Assembly: GCF_041296385.1 (NCBI RefSeq)
Contig: NC_091014.1
Location: 8,283,578-8,347,577 of the forward strand
Length of the DNA: 64,000 nucleotides
Reading direction: 5' to 3'
From: Aphelocoma coerulescens
Lineage: Eukaryota > Chordata > Aves > Passeriformes > Corvidae
Part shown: positions 24,951 to 35,835 of the stretch, piece by piece
How the letters are laid out: each line of letters begins with the position of its first letter
Position numbering within the stretch: the stretch's first letter is position 1
Translations under genes and position numbers: made by a program
Notes under the pieces: generated by a model
What the model saw: only the letters and a program-made list of their open reading frames with translations
Told to the model about the DNA's origin: nothing
The model's database searches: none

Positions 24951-25434
24951 AAGGATGTGGACCTGCTGGAGTGAGTCCAGAGGAGGCCAAAACACGGTCA
25001 GAGGGCTGATCACTCCTCCTATGGAGACAGGCTGAGAGAGGTGGGGTTGTTCAGCCTGGAGAAGGGAAGGCTTCAAGGAGATTTTAGAGCATCTTCCAGT
25101 ACCTAAAGGGGCTACAAGAGAGCCGGAGAGGGATTTTTTACAGGGGTGCGTAGGGACAGAACAAAGGGGAATGGCTTCAAACTCAAAGAGAGTAGGTTTA
25201 GATTAGATATTAGGAAGAGATTCTTCCCTGTGAGGGTGGTGAGACACTGGCACAGGTTGCCCAGAGAAGCTGTGGCTGCCCCATCTCTGGAAGTATTCAA
25301 GAACAGGTTGGATAGAGTTTTGAGCAACCTGGTCCAGGGAAAGGTGTCCTTGCCCATGGCAGGGGGGTTGGAACAAGATGAACTTTAAGGTTGCTTCCAA
25401 CCCAAACCATTTTGTGAATCTGTGATTCTATGGA
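24951..25434 (+). repeat. CR1 LINE, 3' end (5'-truncated)
   Basis: This is a typical avian CR1 3' terminus in sense orientation. It begins in the ORF2 C-terminal region (gtttagattagatattagga, then agagattcttccctgtgagg; [12 protein letters not shown] in translation at about 25,198-25,236). It continues through gagacactggcacaggttgc and ends with ttccaacccaaaccatt and the CR1 tail 'gtgattctatgg'. It is 5'-truncated like most CR1 copies. The short ORF at 25,146-25,388 is the remnant of the LINE protein, not a host gene. Confidence 0.9.
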
Positions 25435-26185
25435 CTGTTTCAAGAACAAGTGCAAAACTTTAGTCTTTCTACCAGTTTCTGACCACTACCACTTTTTCTT
25501 GTTGTTCTAGAAATTTTTAACTCCCTAGAAGGATGCAGCGCCATTTGTACAACTCCCTCTTCTGAAATGTTGCAGTGGAGCACCAATATTTTCTGTCTTT
25601 AGTTCATGGGGTTGAAAGGATCTCTAAGAACTTTGGTTTCTTGAATTTTCCTCCTTTTCAGCTTTTGCCCCAAATCCATGTAGTTCACACACCAGGCTAT
25701 CATTTGTTCCAAATTTTGCCGTCAAGGCTTGCCTATGATTCCATAATCCGTCTGAGTCTTGTTATTTCATTTCCCACAGTACTGCAAATTGCTCAGGTCA
25801 TTACATGATTTTGAGGTGTGAGTGTTATACATTTGAGGCATATTTTCTGAGTGGTTGCATCAGATCTCTTGAGCAGTCCTTTTCCAGCCTAAATTATTTT
25901 ATGTTTCTTTAATATCCAATGATTGCTTTAAATTAAAGTAAAAGAGTAATAAATATTTACACCAGTGTTTTATTAAATTTTTCATTTTGCTATATCTACA
26001 TGAGGAAATCAGACTGTATGAGGAACATACATATCTGCAAAGTTAAGTTAGAAAAAAGTGTGTGTAATGTATAGTAATGCTATTAAGTGAGATCCACACC
26101 TTTCAGACTGAGGAAATATTACACATATACCCCTCAAAAATCCATTCATAGTTTGCTCCTTTTTTTTTTCTTTCTCACATTTTAG

Positions 26186-26282
26186 GAGCTACTGTTGAAA
26201 CAATGCTGGAAAATATCAGCATCAAGGCAGATATGTTTCCTCCCTCTCCAAGCAAAATTCCGGATGTGCATTTCTTTTACAA
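26186..26282 (+). CDS. ELAPOR2: ELAPOR2 coding exon (window exon 15), MRH-like region
   Basis: Acceptor cattttag, donor gtaggta. It reads GATVETMLENISIKADMFP, then SKIPDVHFFYK. The IPDV.FFY motif is family-specific. It ends two bases into the Lys codon. Confidence 0.94.
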
Positions 26283-27403
26283 GTAGGTAAAAAATGCTGC
26301 TTATTGCTATGTCTAATGTCTTCATTTTTTTAAAGGAAAGTAAAGCTGTGAGGGGGAAGCTTTAACTCACCTTTAATCTTGATCACTTTAATCAGTATCT
26401 GCCTGATATTGATTGACATGTTGAAGATCATCTTAAAAAATCAGCAAGCACTCTTTACTCAAATCTAAATTATGCTTGATCTGTAGGAAGTGATACCAGA
26501 GCTTTGATTCATCCAGATGCCACTCTCAGTGTCCTGTTACTTTCCATATTTTCTCATATATGTCTTTGAAATGTCCACTTCTGGTTGCGTATTTTCTTTC
26601 ACTTTCATTTGTGTTTACTTTGATGCTACAAAAAAGAAGTAATCAAGATTAACAGTAATTGTTTTGACATGCAGTTACTAGTATGCTTTTCCTATTCTTC
26701 ACTCTTCTCTGTAAAAAGAATGCCTCCGTTTGGGCAGGAAGTAGCTCAAAGATCAGCTCAGTTCAGATGTCTACATGCTGGTCTTCATGTCAACTGTATT
26801 TCTAAGCTGAGACTTATTTGAATATAGGACTTTGTATATCAGCACTTTATGCTTATGTGAATACTTGAATTACGTATCTGATTCTGCAAACTGAACCCCA
26901 CACCAGTGACCCGACTTTGAGCATGCTATGAACTTGGCTTACAATGTCTATCATGCTGGAATAAGATTTTTTTAATTCCCCTTTGCCCTGTGCTATTTCA
27001 GGACAGTTTGGTTCTCAGGTTGCAAGGCCAGGAGTGAGCCATCATAACCTCTCCAGCAGAGTAACACACCAACCACAGCACCTGTGATTCTCCTTTTCAA
27101 TTGTTCTGTTCTGTTTTGTGGGAAAGTTTAGTCCTTGACTCAGCAGATTTCAAACCAGCTAGAAAACCAGAGCAGTTCCCAAAGTGGTATCTCAGAGCAC
27201 TTGGAGATTTAAATAAATTGGTGAGGCCTACCCTGATTCTGTTGCTCTTTTTTTTTTCTTGTCAACTGGCAAAGTCAAAAGCGCTGTGGTAAAGGGTATT
27301 TCATTAATATTGCAGCTGCATGAATGTTTACAGACCTATGAAAGAGCAATATCCATTTAATGTAGTGGAAATGTATTACTTTTCTCCTCTTGTTTGACAT
27401 TAG
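26283..27403 (+). other. ELAPOR2: ELAPOR2 intron (exons 15-16)
   Basis: AT-rich intron of 1.1 kb. No recognised repeat or gene. Confidence 0.8.
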
Positions 27404-27505
27404 GTCTTCAACAGTGACAACCTCCTGTGAAAATGGCCGCGCCACTGTTGTGACAATGAGATGCAACCCCAACAAACCAGACCAAGGAGAGCTTTCTGTG
27501 CCCAG
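27404..27505 (+). CDS. ELAPOR2: ELAPOR2 coding exon (window exon 16), MRH-like region
   Basis: Acceptor gacattag, non-consensus donor gtattt. It reads SSTVTTSCENGRATVVTMRC, then NPNKPDQGELSVP. The C..GR.T...MRC pattern aligns with the MRH strand that carries the substrate-contacting Arg (GR here; QRR in the cation-dependent mannose-6-phosphate receptor, from memory). Confidence 0.95.
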
Positions 27506-29686
27506 GTATTTCAGTCTTTGTGTCCTAGTAGTGCCAAAAAGCCTTTGCTCCTCACGTAATCTTTACAAAACTCATTAGTAATTTTATACTGTAATATAAT
27601 AAAAATGAGGAGTGCTCTCCCTCATCAGTCACTTGTTTCTCCTAGGTGTCCATCACCTTCCAGCAGACCAACTGACTGTGTTTAGGCTATGTGGCAGGTT
27701 GTTCTGAGTTTAAAGGCAAAAGAAAATGCAGTGATGTTTTCTTGTCTTCACTTCTCCTTTATTTCAGTTCCTTATTTTAATCACTGGCCTCCTGATTAGA
27801 ACTTCCTAGTCGAGGCTTTGAGAGGTAGTTTTTCTTTCTTGATCTACAGCAGTGGCTAGGGAAAATTATTTTTTTGTGGACTTTGAAATCTGCTATTGCA
27901 ATGCTTATGTGAGCCCTGACTGTCTATTTTATGTTTGGGATATATTTATTTATGTTTTTCATCACTGTATCCTGGCCACCTTGTACCACTTGTGTTCAAT
28001 TTGCCTGACTTTTTTTCCCTTCAGCCTGATTTGAAGGACTTTAAAAAGCTTCTTTCTTCCAAAACTCTGTTTATGCCTGCATAAACATAACTTCAAGCAT
28101 AAGCATAACTGAAAAATTATGAAGAAAAAAAAAGTAAAAGAATCAATTCTATTACTTCTTAGCAACACACTGTGATTCTTCAGAAGTTCCCTTCAACTCT
28201 GATAATCCTCCTCTTTGGTCATCAAGGCCCATTTTAGTCCATCTGGATGTTACTATAAATCTGCTAATTGCCCTTTTACTCATCCTCCTTCCCAAAAGCG
28301 AAGTCCTCTTCCCAAAAGTTAACAGTGCGAGAAGTGTGGGATGCTTTGATCCCTGTCCCTCTCAGGACACGCGAACTGTGCTTGCCTGAATGAAGGCAAA
28401 GTAGAGTCTACTTCACAGGTGAAGTGGATTGATTGATTGATACTTGAACACCTTTGGAGATGCTTACCCCAGTTTCTGAGGGACCTATCACACTACAAAT
28501 GATGCTGGGCAATAAGCCACTGTCTGTCAGCTGCAGTGTGAAAATTCTCCAGTTTTTCTTCCAGTACCACAGGATAAACATGATGTGAACTGTCATGAAG
28601 CACCAGTAGTGAGAGACGAACAACTACCTTGCTTTTAAAAGTGTGAGCATGGGCAGAAATGGCACACAGCTGACACATGTACCCTATCTCAGTTCATGTT
28701 GACTTCTCCTTTCCTATCCCCCTTTGATTAGCTCAGCAGTCATCTGTTTTCACACAGTGAGGTATCAGATATGTGTCAAATAATGTAGCTCCTTGATCCT
28801 CCAGGCACGGTATTTAGTATCACATGAAGCTACAGTATAAGATGAAAGCAGCTGAGGAGAAAGGTCTGTCAGTGCTCTTGCCATGTAGGCTGGAAAAATG
28901 CTCTGTAATTCACAGAGAAATGTACCTGTTGTCAGAAATTCAAATCTAGATAAGCCAGAATGGGCTTTTTAGAGCTGGGGATTTTAGTGCTTCAGATCAG
29001 GATATCAGGTTTCGAAATGATACAGAACAACACAACTTTAAATGCATTCTTCTGCATGAATATATTTCATATTTGCATGACCAAACTTCTTGCATGGACT
29101 TTTGGCCATTGCTGCTGTTAGACCTGATGTGATTGTCAGTAACAAAAGCTACGTGACTGTCCTGCCACTGCCAGTACAACTTTCTTCTGCAGGCTGAATA
29201 CAAAATAGGCCATTAGTTTTTCTCAGAGTAAGAGAAGCTGTTATCTCTTCCTTAACTGGTGAACATCCTTCTAGTAATTAACCATGACAGGACAAGTCCA
29301 TTCCATATGGACTAAATCACCCAGACATCATTAGAACAACGGCAGGAACCAGATAGCAGCATTCACCTGGAACAGCCACCGTGTGCAGGCGAAAAGTGAT
29401 GGAGGTGTATACTGGTGAAACACTGGTGTAAGCCCTCCCCTCCCCCTGCCAGGAACTGAATTGTTATTTCAGAGCTTTGATAGCTCAACACCTGTTTTCA
29501 CTTGAGAAAGCATTTTACAAACTGGGAAAAATTCTTCCCCCAGATTCTTCCATCTGCTGACTTGATGGATGTTTACCCGTTTCTCGTACTTCCCACTCCC
29601 AATCTTCATCAGCAGAACGTGGATGAGGATGCAAACCCCAGAGTGTTTCTTTCATAACTGATAACTGAGCTCTGCTCTCCTCATAG
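27506..29686 (+). other. ELAPOR2: ELAPOR2 intron (exons 16-17)
   Basis: Intron of 2.2 kb. A short GATT run lies at about 28,427-28,442. No mobile element is confidently recognised. Confidence 0.78.
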
Positions 29687-29813
29687 CTCCTGCCCCGCGG
29701 GCACCTGCGATGGATGCACTTTCTACTTTGTATGGGAAAGTGCAGAAGCTTGTCCTCTCTGCACAGAGCAAGACTACCATGAGATTGAGGGAGCCTGCAA
29801 AAAAGGATTTCAG
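29687..29813 (+). CDS. ELAPOR2: ELAPOR2 coding exon (window exon 17), MRH-like region
   Basis: Acceptor ctcatag, non-consensus donor gtacac. It reads SCPAGTCDGCTFYFVWESA, then EACPLCTEQDYHEIEGAC and KKGFQ. The C.F.F.WES..ACP motif is the MRH hallmark (YxFxWxTxxAC in other MRH proteins). Confidence 0.96.
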
Positions 29814-30585
29814 GTACACAACCCATGTCTCCGAGTCAAGTGGGCTCATTTGGGTATAACTTGGACTTTTGTTGAAATTTGGTGTGCAAATTGGTATGTA
29901 AGTACAGGTAGGGTTGGAAGATCTCAGCCCAGACTAAGAGCTGGCTTGGATGCAGGCCGAGGGAGGAGCTGTGTTGAGACTCAGGAATGTTTGTGCCAAT
30001 GGTACTGTGGTTCCTGGAGGAGAGCTGGCTTGTACTGACCAACTGTGTGAGTAAGGATGAGAACTCTCAATGCATTCATGCATGCGGGCCAGTTATTTCT
30101 GAAGGATAGAGTGCCCAGAGGACTTTGGTTCTTTAATAGCCATAAACATCAGGGGCAGGCCTGGAAAGGTTTCCAAATTTCAGTTCATAAATTCATCTAC
30201 TAGCTTGTAATGTTTTTGCTGCTACCTTCTCTAGTCAAATATTAGGAAGTCCTTCCACAGGGTCAAACTGTCCTGTTGATCAAGAGCTCCTGTGCAGGCA
30301 CAACTCATTCCCAATAGCTGTCCAATCCCTATTGAGCCATGTGGAGAGCTATATGGAAGGGGAAATCCTTTTGCCATGCCTGAACCTGCAGGCATGAGCA
30401 AGGGGATGACTGGTTAGACAATATGACTTCACCTAGAGTCTAAAAACCTGAAGGATGTGTTTTGGTTTGCTTTCATTGAAAAGTTATCTGATCTTTCTAC
30501 CTCAGAACAGCTTGTTTTCTCTAAGTCTAAACAGTTCTCTCTTTTCCTACAAGCAGCTCACTTTTTGGTGTTTTCTGTTTGAAAG
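29814..30585 (+). other. ELAPOR2: ELAPOR2 intron (exons 17-18)
   Basis: Intron of 772 bases. No recognised repeat or gene. Confidence 0.8.
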
Positions 30586-30764
30586 GAAACCTTGTATGTA
30601 TGGAATGAGCCAAAGCATTGCATCAAAGGAGTTCCCTTGCCAGAAAAAAGGACCAGCACTTGTGAAACAGTGGATTTTTGGCTTAAAGTTGGAGCTGGTG
30701 TTGGTGCTTTCACAGCCGTTCTGCTCATTGCCTTGACTTGCTATTTTTGGAAGAAGAACCAGAA
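30586..30764 (+). CDS. ELAPOR2: ELAPOR2 coding exon (window exon 18), transmembrane segment
   Basis: Acceptor tttgaaag (weak polypyrimidine context), donor gtaagta. It reads [19 protein letters not shown], then [18 protein letters not shown] and [18 protein letters not shown]. The stretch from VGAGVG to CYFW is a single hydrophobic span followed by KK, the stop-transfer signal of a type I membrane protein. It ends two bases into the final Lys codon. Confidence 0.96.
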
Positions 30765-31451
30765 GTAAGTACTGCAAATTGTATTATATATAAAAGTTAG
30801 CTAAAAGCTTGATGGAGTGAACAGAAAGACTTTTCCTGGATCTGACTTTATGACACTGTTGATGAGAAGTACCCTGTAGGATCAACCCATTCATACACCA
30901 AGGTGATGTTTCTTCTGTCAACAGTGGCTATAAAAAATCCTGGTGAGGAAAGTATAGAAAATCCACAGTAATTTATAATGGCATAATTTCCCAATAGCAA
31001 CTGTCTTTTTAACCCTTGAGAATTTGAAGTTGAGTTTAGGTTCTGAAGCAACACGGCTTTCTCAAGCTCTGAAGACCAGAAGAGTATCTTTAGTCTAATT
31101 AGTCCCTTTCACCTTGGTAAAAAATTAGGTTCTTGACCATATTGCTCAGTTCTATTTTGGCTGTTGCCCCAGACAGCACTTCTTCATGCAGGAATCCCTC
31201 TCAGGCTACTTGTGGTCTTTTGGGAAAACATGGTTCTTTTATAAAAATAGAGGACTAACTGGAGAGTAAGAGCTCAGTGTATTGTTAATGTTATTTTGGT
31301 TACATATTTTTAATGATTGAAAAGTATCTAATTTCTACTAAATACCTCAGAAGTAACTATGTGGGAGGACTGCAGATAATCTAAATTACAAAAACCCTGA
31401 GTACGGGGCGTTTGAGAAAAAGTCTATTCTTGTGTGTCTTTGTATCTTCAG
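30765..31451 (+). other. ELAPOR2: ELAPOR2 intron (exons 18-19)
   Basis: Intron of 687 bases. No recognised repeat or gene. Confidence 0.8.
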
Positions 31452-31617
31452 GCTGGAGTATAAATATTCCAAATTAGTGATGACAACGAACTCAAAAGAG
31501 TGTGAACTGCCAGCTGCTGACAGCTGTGCTATAATGGAAGGAGAAGATAATGAAGAAGAAATAGTATATTCAAATAAGCAGTCACTGCTGGGAAAGCTCA
31601 AGTCCTTGGCAACAAAG
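31452..31617 (+). CDS. ELAPOR2: ELAPOR2 coding exon (window exon 19), cytoplasmic tail
   Basis: Acceptor atcttcag, donor gtgagta. It encodes most of the cytosolic tail: LEYKYSKLVMTTNS, ADSCAIMEGEDNEEE, then IVYSNKQSLLGKLKSL. YSKL fits the YxxPhi endocytic/lysosomal sorting pattern close to the membrane. An acidic cluster (EGEDNEEE) and a SLL dileucine follow. The exon is almost identical to the remembered mammalian sequence, implying strong constraint. Confidence 0.96.
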
Positions 31618-34267
31618 GTGAGTAGTAATTACCAATATTAATGCTAAAAATAATTATTACCTTTGTTTATTATTGGATGTGATGAGTCTTTGATGCTAAT
31701 TTCACAGCAGTGCAGCCTCCCACGCACACCTCATCCAGTCCATAGTGATCTGCTGAAATCCAAAAACTGGATAAAATTAAAAAATGTTGTAGAGTTTTGG
31801 GTAAATGCTCCTTCTTCCACAAAGAGATTTCAGCAGCATTTTTTATTGCTTGGGTGACACCAGGAAAAACCAGCTAATGGCAGAGAAAATCTCTCTGCTC
31901 AGAATCCTCACAGGCACCTCCATTGCTGAGGCAAACCAAGCTATTAGACATACAAAAAATTAACACTGGCAACACAGGCACCAGCCAGCTGCTTGCAGCT
32001 CACCTGGGCTGGCTTCATGGCTGACTTGAGAACCATAATTTTGAGTAGGATTCAGCTGAAGAGGAAGCATCAGCTTCAGCCTGTTGTCCAATACAGCAGC
32101 CTCCTCCATTTCAGTGGGAAGCAACACCAAAAAAGCATTTTTTTCTGCAGTACATGTGATGTGGATTATTGCATGTCTGAAGTCTTTGCACCAAAGCCTT
32201 TGGTGTCCTTTGAACATTTCTGAGAGGAGACACAGAGGGCCATCATGGTAGATCCCAAAAGCACTTTGGTCTTTGTTCCAAGTGCCTTGAAGTCTGTGCT
32301 ATGGGAAGGGTAGTGTTGTCTTTAAGGGATTGCAGTGGGGGCATCTGTTATGATCAGGATAAAGGCGAATAACATTTTCCCTTTCAAACAGTTTTGTTGA
32401 AGTGAGTTTCTTCGAAAGTTTCTTAAAAGGAGGAACCTTCCTAGGAAGGTCTCTTAAAAGATCATAACAAAAATTTATTTTGAAACATTGTACTCTAACT
32501 TGTTGTCCAAATAATATCTCAGAATGCTGAATTTTGAGATTTTTTCCTTATATGCCTTTTTTTTTCTTTCTGTGATTGAGTGCAGTGTAATTAATACTTG
32601 TGTGCTGCCTTTCTTTTCCCTTAGTATTCTCGTCTCTTTATTCTTTTACTTTATTTATTAGACTGGTGTCCTCTTGCCACACTCTACCTGCTCCCCAGAT
32701 ATCCTTCCTAGGAGAAGTTACCATTGCACAGATAATGTGCAGAACTTTCCCTTGACCCCAGCCTGACTATCTGTCCTGCAAAATCAATATTGATCCTTGT
32801 GGAAAGGGGCAGAAATTCAATATTAATTCTTAATTCAATATTGAGAATATTGAAAATGTAAATAAAATCACATCAAATTTTCTGGTGATGTTGCAAAAAT
32901 AGAAGCAAGCTCTAGTACTTCAGTATTCAGACAACTTGAATGCCTACTTGGAGATTTTTAATGTTCCTGTATCCACTGTAGCAATCTTCCTGAGTGTTCT
33001 CTCCTTTTTCAACAAGCCTGTCAGATATTTCTAAGCTTGTTCTTTTTTTACTGCTAGATAACAATAGCTGGCAAACTCAGCTTCCAGTACCTCATTAGCT
33101 TACTTAGCTCTGTGTCCTGTATCCCTGCAGATAACTCAAATTTGTTACATATTTATCGAAAACAAATGTTATAGACATCACTTCTCATTTATGCAAAAGA
33201 TGAAGAAGGTCATGTCCTGCTACATATACATGCAAATGTAGAAAAAATATATGGAGGAGAACAAGGGAGAGAAAGGAGATATGTAGAATGAGAGAAAAAG
33301 AAAAATCTGCAGCATCCTAACTATATGTTCAAGCTTCAGGCAATGGCGTTTCTCCAGCATGTCACAAAGATATTAGTGGGTTTAAGAACCCAAGGGATTG
33401 AGAGCTAGGCCTGTAATACAGAAAGGGATGAGTTATTTTTAATGAGAAGATAGAAGGCAAATAATTACAAACCTGTTTCAGATTGGAGGCTGTTCTAGTT
33501 GTGTCTGTTGTCTCCAGCACGACAATACCAGGTTCTTCAGAGCACATACTCTGCACTAGACTAGCAAAGGACAATTTCTCCCCTTCTTTCTCACATCTGC
33601 ACCAGGCAGTCCTGATCTGTGTGGGGTGGCTTTAGAAATCAGATTATGAAAGTAGTTTAAGATAGTTTCTTAACTATTTGGATGTGTATGTCCATATTTC
33701 TTGCTCACTCTGATGCCTGCTGGCCAGATGGCCTAGGCTGTCACCCAGAAATGGAAACAGAGAGAAAACTCAACCCTCTAGCCCTGATTTGCAAGACAAC
33801 AGATGATCTGTAGACTCTTTTTGTCCTGTGGGTGCCCCAGAGGAGGTGTTGAGATTTGAATCCAGGAGCAAGGCCGTGGTGTTCACACTCACAGACTATG
33901 CTTCAAGCACTTTATATATTGTAGGAAACACATTAATAAGTGATAATAACCATAGAGATGATTACCTTGCAATTCCCCAGCTCAGACAACCTGTCCTGTT
34001 CTATGAATATGAAATGCAGACTTTCCCTGTACCCTCTAAAATAAGTACCATGAACAATAGCTATAGCATAATTTTATTGGTTTTGCAAATTTTTACAGAA
34101 TTAGTAATGTTGTTAAATATTAAAGGGTCAAACTGTGCCCTTAATTACTGTTGTAAAAATAAAGTGAAGTTTTTGGCAAAGGATATTGAGAGAAGAAGTG
34201 ATTTTGCTGACTGCTGGAGAGATTTTGAGGAAACCCAGCTGACGGGAACCTGTCTTTTCCATTGCAG
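31618..34267 (+). other. ELAPOR2: ELAPOR2 last intron
   Basis: Intron of 2.65 kb. A 157-codon ORF (33,828-34,301) runs into the last exon in a different frame and shows no homology, so it is not annotated. A short T-run lies near 32,560. No repeat family is confidently recognised. Confidence 0.78.
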
Positions 34268-34327
34268 GAAAAGGAAGATAATTTTGAATCTGTTCAGTTG
34301 AAATCTTCAAGATCCCAGAATATATGA
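34268..34327 (+). CDS. ELAPOR2: ELAPOR2 terminal coding exon and stop
   Basis: The acceptor is ccattgcag. It encodes the last 19 residues, EKEDNFESVQLKSSRSQNI, and then a tga stop at 34,325-34,327. The human C-terminus (KEDHFESVQLK...) is clearly homologous. An acidic residue followed by FESV resembles an LC3-interacting motif; see findings. Confidence 0.95.
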   Translation, partial: EKEDNFESVQLKSSRSQNI

Positions 34328-35336
34328 AGAATTAATGCTGCCTTCAAAGAAACAAACCTAATTTCTATTTTTACAGGACCATATTTTAAACATATTCTGG
34401 CACACATTGTAGTGGTGATCTTGGTGAGAAATGCTTGGCCATTTAGGAGGAAAGAAGACAGGAAGCAAAACAAAAAATTGGATTGCCTTACCATGTGATT
34501 GAGTACCTTGCCAAAAAACCAGAAAGCAGATGCTTGGATTCCATACTGGGAATGAAATTCAACTCAGGAAGAGATATACATACTGCAAATAACATTAATT
34601 TTTTGCATTCACCTGGGCATCACTCAGGCATGCCATGTGATTTATAGGTACCTTTCATTTCCTTCTGCCTCCTTCGATGCATATTGCTAAGAAATGATTT
34701 TCAGAGAGGACTGCAACCTCCTGCACAGGTTGTGTGTTGTTGTTTACTGGCATAACTGTGAGTCTCTCTTGAAATCAAAATTGTGAATGGTACTCGGAAT
34801 GAGCCTCAGGTGAGTTTTGAACTTTGGAAAATACTTTCGATTTTAATGGTTTGAAGGTTTGGATGGTCTGTGTTTACCTCTAATGCAAGAGGGAACAGTG
34901 TTGCACCTGCAAATTGAACCCATTCTGGTGCCTCAGACATGGCCATCAGGGCTGGGGTAAAACCTAGTGCTATTAAATTTAAATGTGGTAACTGCTGTTG
35001 TGTGAATTGTAGGTCTGGGCCCATGAGTTTATAGGCAGTAGCAGGTTCAAACTCTATAAAGAGATGTAAAGTGGTACCTACAGTGCAAGTTGCACTTGTC
35101 CCTCTCTGTGGAAGCTTGTCCTTTCAAGAGACATCTTTGGCAGATTCAGTGTCCTCCCTTGGGTGGCATATATGTCATCTTTCACAGGGCTGGGAAACAG
35201 CAAAGCCTGAACTCTGGAGGTACGGCAAAAATCTCCATTTTTGGGAATCAGGGATCAGCTTTGTCAGTTGTGAGGTTTCTTAGAAATACTCAGCCTCCTT
35301 TATTCCTGGGCCCACGCAAGGAAGGAGGGAGGATGT

Positions 35337-35387
35337 ATGGATGGATGGATGGATGGATGGATGGATGGATGGATGGATGGATGGATG
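35337..35387 (+). repeat. (ATGG)n microsatellite
   Basis: About 12.75 uninterrupted copies of the tetranucleotide ATGG (equivalently GGAT), 51 bases, in the ELAPOR2 3' UTR. It is translated as MDGW repeats by spurious ORFs in two frames. Perfect copies imply recent expansion and likely length polymorphism. Confidence 0.98.
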
Positions 35388-35829
35388 TCCAGCAGAGCTA
35401 AGCATGGGTTATGTACTTGCACAGCATCTAAATGCATTCTGTGTCAGTGCAAGTACCAGCTCTGGAGGAAAGGCACAAAGCGGTGCCTTGGAAACTGGAG
35501 GCTAGGTGGACTTTTCCATAAAATCAGCCACATTATAAGCATGTGATCTTCATAATATCCACAGTAATAATTTCCACTGAGGTCGAACTCAAAGGAATCT
35601 GAAACTTAGGCAAAAAATATTTGAGTAAAATTATGCAAGACTTGTATAGAGCCAGAGAAAATGAGCAACAATTCTTGTATTGACCTCTGGTCAGACTCCT
35701 ATTTCCATTACAGAAAATTTGTGTGAATTGTGGAATGCATCAAAACCAGAAAAGAGACATGGGTAGAAATGGTCTTTTTACTATAAGGAATATAGATTTT
35801 TGATTTTATATGACTGAGCTAGGTCTATC

Positions 35830-35835
35830 AATAAA
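35830..35835 (+). promoter_or_regulatory. ELAPOR2: Possible alternative polyadenylation signal (ELAPOR2)
   Basis: AATAAA about 1.5 kb after the stop codon. It could specify a shorter 3' UTR. No strong GT-rich downstream element is visible, so it is judged weaker than the distal signal. Confidence 0.4.

Larger units (their letters stand above)
22882..26185 (+). other. ELAPOR2: ELAPOR2 intron (exons 14-15), repeat-bearing
   Basis: This 3.3-kb intron is the most repeat-rich in the gene. It holds an old CR1/L3-like LINE fragment on the minus strand (about 23,830-24,640) and a younger CR1 3' end on the plus strand (24,951-25,434). The stretch 25,440-26,185 shows nothing I can name. Confidence 0.8.

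Noticed and set aside
25146..25388. Plus-strand ORF reading [12 protein letters not shown]...
   Set aside because: It is the decayed CR1 LINE ORF2 C-terminus, not a host gene.
28427..28442. Short GATT run
   Set aside because: At about four units it is too short to be more than chance simple sequence.
33828..34301. 157-codon plus-strand ORF running into the last ELAPOR2 exon
   Set aside because: It crosses the acceptor in a frame different from the true coding frame and has no recognisable homology.
35090..35546. ORFs with MDGW repeats
   Set aside because: They result from the ATGG microsatellite in the ELAPOR2 3' UTR being read in frame.
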